Origin: Polyangium sp. 6x1
Lineage (GTDB): Bacteria; Myxococcota_A; Polyangia; Polyangiales; Polyangiaceae
Assembly: GCF_029946515.1 (NCBI RefSeq)
Contig: NZ_JARZHH010000001.1
Location: 186,001 to 250,000, forward strand
DNA: 64,000 nucleotides
Reading direction: 5' to 3'
In this document: piece after piece, positions 59,101 through 64,000 of the stretch
How the letters are laid out: every line of letters begins with the position of its first letter
Position numbering within the stretch: position 1 is the first letter of the stretch
The notes under the pieces: generated by a model
What the model was told of the DNA's origin: nothing
Database searches by the model: none
What the model saw: the letters and a program-made list of their open reading frames with translations, nothing else
Made by a program: the position numbers and the translations under genes

Positions 59101-61250
59101 CGCTCGGGCGTTATGCCGAGAGCCGCGTCTTCGGCGAGGTCGGGCTCAGGCTCGCCGAGGCGCACGGCGACCCGGCGCTCCTCTGCAAGGTGACCCAGTC
59201 GTTCGCGACGTTCGCCGGGTATGCGCATCCGCTGCGGCGGGTGGTCCCGCACTTCGCGCGGGCCCGGCAATTGAGCCTCCAGTCGGGAGAGCTCGTGTAT
59301 GGCTCGTTCGCGTGCGTTTTCGTCCCGGTGACGCTCTTCCGGCTGGGCGAGCCGCTCGACGCCGTGACCGCAGAGGCGCGTCGCAGCAGCGCCATCCTGA
59401 AGCGGATCCAGAACCCCATGTCGAGCGCGCAGCTCCTCGCGGTCGATCAGGCGATCGCTTGCCTGCGTGGAGACACCGAGAGCCCCACGTCCTTCAGCGA
59501 CGGGACGTTCGACGAGGCGGCGTGGCTCGAGGGCCTCGATCCGGTCATGATGGGGTTTGTCCGGGTCCTCTATTTCACCTACAAGACGCTCACGCTTTTC
59601 CTTCACGACCGCCCCGCCTTGGCGCTCCCGCTCATCGAGCGGGCCGAGGAGGGCGCGGGGGCGGTCGTGGGACATCACTGGCCGACCGATCTGCCCTTTT
59701 ATGCGAGCCTCGTGCTCGCCGCGGTGCACCCGGATGCGAAGCCCGAAGAGAGGCCGGGCCTGCTCGATCGGCTTGTGCGTTACAGGGACAAACTCGCCTC
59801 GCTCGCCGACGCGTGCCCGGAGAACACCGCCCACCGGCACGCCCTCGTCTCGGCTGAAATCGCGAGGCTCGAAGGGCGCCCCGGCGAAGCCATGGACGCC
59901 TACGAGCAGGCCATCGCGCTGGCCGGCAAGCACGGCTTCGCGCAGGACGAGGCGATCGCGAACGAGCTCTACGGCCTCTTTTTCCTCGCGCGGGGGCAAT
60001 CGAAGAATGCCCGCACGTATTTGACCGAGGCGCATTATGGCTACCTCCGCTGGGGCGCCTCGGTCAAGGTCGCGCAGCTCGAAAGAAAACACAGGGCCCT
60101 CTTGTCCGTGCCGGACCTCCAGCCCGCCCCTGCCGTCGACGCGGGCTCGATGAGCCTCACGAACCGGTCGACGGTCGGCAAGCTGCTCGACCTGACGACC
60201 GCCGTTCGCGCCGCGCATGCGCTCTCGGGCGAGATCGTCCTGGATCACCTCATCGAGCGGCTGATGCGCATCATCCTCGCCAATGCCGGGGCGGAGCGTG
60301 GCTTTCTGATCCTCGATCGGGGCGGAACATGGGTTGTCGAGGCCCGATTCCAGGTCAGCCCGGATCTCGTGGAGGCTCGGCTCGACACTCCGCTCGAAGC
60401 GCGCGCGGATCTCGCCCAGTCCATCGTCCGTTACGTGGCGCGCACGCAAGAGCCGTTGGTGCTGGAGAGCGCCGCGCGCGACCCGCGCTTCGCGGCGGAT
60501 GCGCACGTGAGGAGCGCCGCTCCCCAGAGCGTGCTCGCCGTCGCGCTGATCCACCAGGGCCGCTGTCGCGGCGTCCTGTACCTCGAGCACAACCGCACCG
60601 CGGGCGCATTCGCCGAGGAGCGTCTGGAGTTCTTGCAGATGCTCTGCGCGCAGGCGGTCATCTCCATCGAGAATGCGAGGCTTTACGATCGACTGCAATC
60701 GGTGAGCGACGAGCTCCGCGAGCTCAACCAGCACCTCGAGCAGGAGATCGCCCGCCGCACCGAGGAGCTCTCCACGGCCAACGAGCGCCTGGAGCGGGAG
60801 CTCGAGGAGCGCGCGCTGACGGAAACCGCGCGCGCCGCGCTTCAGGAGGAGATGATCCAGATGCAAAGCGCGCGGCTCGAGGAGCTCTCGATGCCGCTCA
60901 TCCCGATCACCGAGGAGATCCTCGTGCTCCCGCTCATCGGGACGATGGACGCTCCGCGCGCCGACGCGATGATGCAGGCACTCCTCCACGGAACCCAGCA
61001 GCACAGGGCGCGCACGGTCATCATTGACGTGACGGGGATGAAGCGCGTGGACGCGCGCGCGGCCAGCGCATTGCTCCAATCGGCGAGCGCGCTCCGCCTG
61101 GTCGGCGCCGAGGTCGTCCTGACGGGCATGCGCCCGGATTTCGCGCGCGCGATCGTGGATCTCGACCTCGACCTCGCCGCGATCGTGACCAAGGGGACGC
61201 TCCAGAGCGGCATCTCCTACGCCATGGGCCGCGCGCGCCGACGGATTTGA
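56154..61250 (+). CDS. Giant Ser/Thr kinase / AAA ATPase / GAF / STAS signalling protein
   Basis: The 1698-residue protein has the same order as the 5502-10439 product. The kinase domain (10-275) has Lys39 (VVLK), Asp131 in VIHKDVNPSN and an intact Asp150 in LIDFGIA; Asn in place of the catalytic-loop Lys is normal for HstK-like kinases. The STAND ATPase has Walker A GAAGVGKS at 332-339 and Walker B VFFIDDLQW at about 458. A helical repeat region runs to about 1330, followed by a GAF domain (about 1350-1500, ALSGEIVLDHLIERLMRIIL), a coiled coil (about 1505-1570) and a C-terminal STAS domain. In the STAS domain both RsbR phospho-threonine positions are Ala (VDARAA and FARAIVDLD). It should be an active cytosolic kinase that signals through STAS contacts. 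Confidence 0.95.
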   Translation: MDAPLFLPNYSGFEKIHEGPTVALFRALRDNDRAPVVLKVTRGERPHPRELARLRHEHSILRMLDGPGIIKAHALLRYGAGLALVLEDTGGASLARRLRRGPLDLRSCLDIALALARILDGVHARGVIHKDVNPSNVLVGEHPADVRLIDFGIATLLSHESAPAGGHAFIEGTLSYIAPEQTGLLRRTVDSRADLYSLGATIYEMLTGAPPFDEQDPIDLVHSHAARVPAPPHERRSGIPDVVSAIVMKLLAKAAEDRYQQAAALAADLSKCIAALDAGGAVEAFELGRRDIRETLTIPEKLYGREAEVAALLSTFDRMSRGGAAEIVLLAGAAGVGKSVLVQEVQRALALRGGQLVAGKFDALRRDMPFSAFTQIFRELVKGVLSEPPDRFAERRIALLAALGEGGALLIDLVPELERVIGPQPPAPPAGPVEAQNRLGMLMQSFVRALSGPQRQLVFFIDDLQWADAASLWLMRLLTTDPAGSAVMLLGAYRDTEVDDTHPLRMALGEIRKQGVITTELAIRPLDEASVVRLLGDTLPRSDPERLRTLAGQLAAKTGGNPFFLSQLLLALHRDGLFRADRAEGKWTWDDAAIAAAQIADNVADLMAARLGQLDLRAQRILSIAACVGREFDLATLHAIDGEPPGHVAAALWPALREGFIVPLDQDYLLLPTSGDGEAPSGVSGVDATDGAAADGDTAINARYRFLHDRVEQAAYALAPAEVRAGVHLRIGWRLRRALGEGARPEELFDAARHLNAGAAHLQGVSEKRIVARLNLQAGRAAKGQGAYSEAAAFFAAGVALVHDEGWVDEDDLTFALLRDQAECEATAGRSAQADALIDRILGQAGRAWQRADAYGVRAIMYTSLGRFSEAMDAGRAGLALLGVDLPRTPEEADEIATREAERIDHLLADAGERALLASPELTDPEELAAARILPDLLVPAYCTDIRFWKLVLATQTLRGMTRGHCGATAQSYVSYGFYLAGALGRYAESRVFGEVGLRLAEAHGDPALLCKVTQSFATFAGYAHPLRRVVPHFARARQLSLQSGELVYGSFACVFVPVTLFRLGEPLDAVTAEARRSSAILKRIQNPMSSAQLLAVDQAIACLRGDTESPTSFSDGTFDEAAWLEGLDPVMMGFVRVLYFTYKTLTLFLHDRPALALPLIERAEEGAGAVVGHHWPTDLPFYASLVLAAVHPDAKPEERPGLLDRLVRYRDKLASLADACPENTAHRHALVSAEIARLEGRPGEAMDAYEQAIALAGKHGFAQDEAIANELYGLFFLARGQSKNARTYLTEAHYGYLRWGASVKVAQLERKHRALLSVPDLQPAPAVDAGSMSLTNRSTVGKLLDLTTAVRAAHALSGEIVLDHLIERLMRIILANAGAERGFLILDRGGTWVVEARFQVSPDLVEARLDTPLEARADLAQSIVRYVARTQEPLVLESAARDPRFAADAHVRSAAPQSVLAVALIHQGRCRGVLYLEHNRTAGAFAEERLEFLQMLCAQAVISIENARLYDRLQSVSDELRELNQHLEQEIARRTEELSTANERLERELEERALTETARAALQEEMIQMQSARLEELSMPLIPITEEILVLPLIGTMDAPRADAMMQALLHGTQQHRARTVIIDVTGMKRVDARAASALLQSASALRLVGAEVVLTGMRPDFARAIVDLDLDLAAIVTKGTLQSGISYAMGRARRRI

Positions 61251-61320
61251 ACACGACAGGTGCGGTGAACCGGCCTCGTCCGGCCTGGAGGGATTGAAGC
61301 GCAGCGTGTATCATCACGGA

Positions 61321-61938
61321 ATGACGACGCGCTCTGCTCCCCCTTCCGCCGCCATATCGCTGCTCGTGGCGCTCGCCGCGTGCGGTACCACCGTCGACAC
61401 GCAGCACGCATCCGGCGGCGCGGGGGGCGCCGGCGGGGCCGCGGGCGCGAGCAGCGGGGGCAGCGTGACCGCGAGCAGCGGCGGGACGGCGAGCAGCGGG
61501 GGCGCCTCGGGCGGGTGCGACGCGCCGCCGCCGGAGGCCTGCCTCGCGACGGCGCAGTGCGTGAGCCCGACCCTCGATTGCGGGTGCATTGGCTCGCCGG
61601 GAAATTGGTCTTGCTCCCCTGGCGGCACGCCGCCGAGCCTCCCGAGCGTTGCGCCCCTCGATGGATCCTGCTGCGAGGAAGAGGGCATGTTCTGCGGCGG
61701 CTTCGAGACCTGCGGGCCCATCTGCCATTGCGTGGGCGGCGCTTGGTCCTGCAAGACCCCCGCCGGTTGCCCTCCATTCGCCTGCCCGAGCCCCGTCGAG
61801 ACCCTCGCCGGCGAGGCATGCCCGACGCTCATCGGCGAAGTATGCGAGGGGACCGGGTTTTGCCATTATACCTGCATCTGCAATCTCGACCCGGCGACCG
61901 GATCGGCCACCTGGGAATGCTCCATTCCGCCCTGCTGA
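61321..61938 (+). CDS. Cys-rich exported lipoprotein
   Basis: The 205-residue product has a lipoprotein signal (AISLLVALAACG), a Gly/Ala/Ser linker of about 45 residues (GGAGGAGGAAGASSGG) and a mature part with about 19 cysteines: CVSPTLDCGCIGSPGNWSC, CCEEEGMFCGG, CGPICHCVGGAWSCKT and CHYTCICNLDP. The paired C-x-C...W-x-C pattern (CGCIGSPGNWSC, CHCVGGAWSC, CICNLD...WEC) is a repeat of a small disulphide module common in myxobacterial lipoproteins. ATG 61321 is chosen over a TTG at 61294. Function unknown. Confidence 0.87.
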   Translation: MTTRSAPPSAAISLLVALAACGTTVDTQHASGGAGGAGGAAGASSGGSVTASSGGTASSGGASGGCDAPPPEACLATAQCVSPTLDCGCIGSPGNWSCSPGGTPPSLPSVAPLDGSCCEEEGMFCGGFETCGPICHCVGGAWSCKTPAGCPPFACPSPVETLAGEACPTLIGEVCEGTGFCHYTCICNLDPATGSATWECSIPPC

Positions 61939-61971
61939 GGCGAGCCGACGTTTGTCCAGGAAGCCCAAGGG

Positions 61972-61989
61972 CCACGCACCGCGGCGTGG
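61972..61989. terminator. Six-base-pair hairpin between convergent genes
   Basis: CCACGC and GCGTGG flank a six-base loop in the 64-base gap between the convergent genes ending at 61938 and 62003. It is weak; possible terminator. Confidence 0.3.
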
Positions 61990-62002
61990 ACGAGGTCGAC
62001 GG

Positions 62003-63103
62003 CTATTGCGCGATCCGTACGATCACGCCTTCGATCGGCTCGTCGGTGCCGCCGCGCGTGTACGCGACGTAGAGGCCGGTGTCGTCGAACACGGGCGGCG
62101 TGAGCTTCGGGGCCATGGCCAGATCGACGAACTCACCGCTGCCGTCGGCGCGCACGCGCGACAGCCAGGCGTAGCCATCGCCGTCGCCGAAGTTCTGCAG
62201 GAAGTACAGCCACGCGCCGTGGCGGCGCAGGCTGTGCGGCACGCCGCGCGGGATCTCGAAGTCGCCCATCGGCGCAGCGAACACGAGCTCGTTCACGCCG
62301 CCGGCCCCGAACCGGCGCAGCTCGTAGGGCGCGGCCGCGGACGTCGTGTACACGTAGTCCGCGTCGACAGCGAAATCGAGAAGGCCGTGCGACGACAGTC
62401 CCGACGCGAGCAGCTCGGCCGCGCCGCCCGCCATCGGCACACGCTTCGCCTCGCTGTCGTGCCGGTAATAGAGGAACCCGCCGGCGACGCCGATGGGCAT
62501 ACCGTACTCCTCCGTGAGCACGGTCGGGCTGCTACCGTCATACCCGATCGCGATCACGGGGCCCGCGCTCGCCGAGGAATCCTCGTGTACGATCGATTCT
62601 GCATACAGCCGCTCGCCGTCGCCGATCATCGGCGCGACCAGCTCGTAGCGGTCGCCCCATGCAACGACCTCTGCTTCGCCGTCGGGCGTGGCGGTCACGG
62701 CGTCGAACGCCATCAGCGCGGTCCGCACGTAGCCGGAATGAATGATGTTCCCGGGGAAGTACAACGTCTCGTCGCGGACCACGGTGCTGCTCGCGAGCTG
62801 CAGCGTGGTCGCGGTGAACTCGTAGCGGAAGAGGCGCGTCGTGCTCGCGGCCGCGAGGTCGATCGCCGAATACGTGTTACTCGGAGACACCACGTACACG
62901 CGCCCCGCGGCGGCCGCGACGGGCGTGATGCCGGGGCCGAAGTCGCAACCGACGACGACCTGCCCCTCCGGGACCTCCGTCGTGCACGCCGGAGGGACTG
63001 CGATATCGATGTTGTCTGCAGGCGGCGCGGGCTGGATGTCGTGGGAGACGCACGCCGCGGCGTGCGGGAGGAGCAGGAAGGCCACGAGGAGCTGGCAACG
63101 CAT
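62003..63103 (-). CDS. Secreted beta-propeller lipoprotein (DUF5050-like)
   Basis: The 366-residue protein has a signal ending LLPHAAACVSH and a propeller of six to seven similar blades (GRVYVVSPSNTYSAIDLAAA, DETLYFPGNIIHSGYVRTAL, GGFLYYRHDSEAKRVPMAGG, ADYVYTTSAAAPYELRRFGA, GAWLYFLQNFGDGDGYAWLS). Three cysteines are present in the mature part, two near the N-terminus (CTTEVPEGQVVVGCD). Such proteins are common surface lipoproteins of unknown function. ATG 63103 is chosen as it opens directly onto the signal; 63133 is an alternative. The decayed gene at 19364 is of the same type. Confidence 0.87.
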   Translation of the reverse strand: MRCQLLVAFLLLPHAAACVSHDIQPAPPADNIDIAVPPACTTEVPEGQVVVGCDFGPGITPVAAAAGRVYVVSPSNTYSAIDLAAASTTRLFRYEFTATTLQLASSTVVRDETLYFPGNIIHSGYVRTALMAFDAVTATPDGEAEVVAWGDRYELVAPMIGDGERLYAESIVHEDSSASAGPVIAIGYDGSSPTVLTEEYGMPIGVAGGFLYYRHDSEAKRVPMAGGAAELLASGLSSHGLLDFAVDADYVYTTSAAAPYELRRFGAGGVNELVFAAPMGDFEIPRGVPHSLRRHGAWLYFLQNFGDGDGYAWLSRVRADGSGEFVDLAMAPKLTPPVFDDTGLYVAYTRGGTDEPIEGVIVRIAQ

Positions 63104-63243
63104 GCGCGGCACGATGCCGCCGGCGGCCCGCATCCGCAGCTTAATTCACATTAAATCCGCTCCGTGGTCCGACCGCACGATCAGCACGTCAGGTCCAAAG
63201 CGCCCTTGACGGCGCGGCAGACTTGGGCGAACAGCCTCGTACC

Positions 63244-63651
63244 ATGAACGCGGCGCTCGTCGTACGGTCGGTTTGGGAAGGGATGGAGGCGAGAGAGTGG
63301 AACGCCGTGCGGCGCCTCCTCGCCGAGGATCTGGTCGTGACGTGGCCGCAGACGCGGGAGCGGATCCGCGGCGCCGATGCATTCGTCGAGGTAAACCGGA
63401 CCTACCCCGGAGACTGGCACATCACCGTGGAGGATGTGATCGCCGAGGGCGAACGCGTGGCTGCGAGGGTGACCATCGTCAGCGGGGAGGACGTATTCTA
63501 CGCGAGCGGCTTCTACCGGGTGCGTGATGGCCAGCTCGTCGAAGCCACCGAGACATTCGCCGACCCGGGGGTGCCCCCGTACGACCGCAGCCACCTCGTA
63601 GAACGCTACGAATCGCGGAATTCGCCGGCGGAAGGCCCCACATCCTCCTGA
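63244..63651 (+). CDS. SnoaL/NTF2-like protein
   Basis: The 135-residue cytosolic protein begins MNAALVVRSVWEGMEAREWN and has VRRLLAEDLVVTWPQTRERI, RGADAFVEVNRTYPGDWHIT, VEDVIAEGERVAARVTIVSG and YASGFYRVRDGQLVEATETF, the standard helix-then-sheet pattern of SnoaL-like proteins. Substrate unknown. ATG 63244 is chosen over an in-frame TTG at 63223. It is unrelated in detail to the SnoaL-fold protein at 55341. Confidence 0.9.
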   Translation: MNAALVVRSVWEGMEAREWNAVRRLLAEDLVVTWPQTRERIRGADAFVEVNRTYPGDWHITVEDVIAEGERVAARVTIVSGEDVFYASGFYRVRDGQLVEATETFADPGVPPYDRSHLVERYESRNSPAEGPTSS

Positions 63652-63710
63652 CCTCTACCCCGCCGCCCGCGAGCACTTCGCCGGGATCGAAGCGCTGGCA
63701 CGGATCCAGT

Positions 63711-64000
63711 CTACGGCTTCGTCGACGCCCCCGCGGGCGCTTGAAGCCCTCCCACGCGCACGCACGCGGCGCCACGCACTTCGCATGAAAATGGCGCGGG
63801 GCGGGGAGCCGCGTGCGCCGTGCATTCCTCGTCCTCGGCGACGAGCGCGTCCACGCAGCTCGATGCCGCGCCGGCTCCGGTGCAATATACTTGGCAGCCG
63901 GACGTGCCCGCGTCCTCCGGGAAGCAATGGTGCCTTCGCGTGAAGATGGCGCCCTTGGACGGCCCGGTCTCCGCGCGCCATCGCTCGGGCGTCCCTTGGT
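63711..64000 (-). CDS. C-terminal part of a Cys-rich exported protein, 5' end outside window
   Basis: One minus-strand frame reads naturally from the window edge to a TAG at 63711, about 95 residues: TGPSKGAIFTRRHHCFPEDA, CQVYCTGAGAASSCVDALVA, EDEECTAHAAP and PFSCEVRGAACVRVGG. Seven cysteines and the composition match the secreted Cys-rich proteins elsewhere in the window. The competing longer frames here are Arg-rich and not coding. The signal peptide would lie beyond 64000. Confidence 0.6.
   Translation of the reverse strand, partial: QGTPERWRAETGPSKGAIFTRRHHCFPEDAGTSGCQVYCTGAGAASSCVDALVAEDEECTAHAAPRPAPFSCEVRGAACVRVGGLQAPAGASTKP

Noticed and set aside
1-64000. Search by eye for tRNA, rRNA, IS terminal repeats, integrase or toxin-antitoxin genes
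   Set aside because: Nothing with a plausible cloverleaf, transposase or integrase motif was seen. The tailspike-like gene is the only phage-type sequence.

Overview
The window is very GC-rich, with strong third-position GC bias and almost no phage or IS content. About twenty of roughly 46 genes encode secreted lipoproteins, many with Gly-rich or Pro/Ala linkers after the lipobox, together with FG-GAP, RCC1 and Cys-rich repeat proteins. There are also giant Ser/Thr kinase-ATPase-GAF-STAS proteins, a sigma-54 activator with an FHA-like N-terminus, and a protein with a MYXO-CTERM-like tail. This combination points to a myxobacterium, most likely of the Polyangium/Sorangium group. I see no rRNA, tRNA, CRISPR array or transposase gene.

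Layout. 1-5.5 kb: a TOS1-like lipoprotein, a divergent AraC regulator/old yellow enzyme pair, a small lipoprotein and a GH5 glycosidase. 5.5-12.8 kb: a giant kinase-like/AAA/GAF/STAS protein whose DFG aspartate is replaced by glycine, and a BTAD (SARP-type) regulator with an AAA domain. 13-19.2 kb: secreted proteins (a Cys-rich repeat protein, an amidohydrolase, an S37 peptidase, a small lipoprotein); the first two share a duplicated leader, and the region facing the BTAD gene carries a 7-4-7 direct repeat of SARP-operator geometry. 19.4-23.4 kb: a decayed beta-propeller gene, an orphan phage-tailspike-like pectate-lyase-fold protein and a possible lipoprotein relic. 23.5-26.5 kb: LysR regulator, 2Fe-2S/FAD/NAD reductase and sterol-desaturase-family membrane hydroxylase, the last two forming an operon. 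26.6-30 kb: small cytoplasmic proteins, a GNAT acetyltransferase and a V4R/coiled-coil/STAS signalling protein. 30-43 kb: mostly lipoproteins (eight-fold Cys repeat plus FG-GAP, LysM, FG-GAP/CARDB), an NmrA-type reductase and an acetoacetate-decarboxylase-family enzyme.

43-49 kb: a sigma-54 enhancer-binding protein with a matching upstream promoter and twin palindromes, a HIT protein paired with a lipoprotein, and a divergent di-haem cytochrome. 49-55 kb: an RCC1 lipoprotein translationally coupled to an outer-membrane barrel, a TPR/SEC-C protein, a choice-of-anchor V cytochrome-like protein, and a propeller lipoprotein behind an AT-rich Fur-box-like element. 55-64 kb: SnoaL-fold proteins, a second giant kinase/AAA/GAF/STAS protein and more secreted proteins.

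The most coherent regulatory theme is stressosome-like signalling. Three proteins end in RsbR-type STAS domains. The small V4R protein keeps both phospho-acceptor threonines known from Bacillus RsbR, while both giants lack them. Everything here rests on reading the sequence and on remembered family features; no database search was possible.
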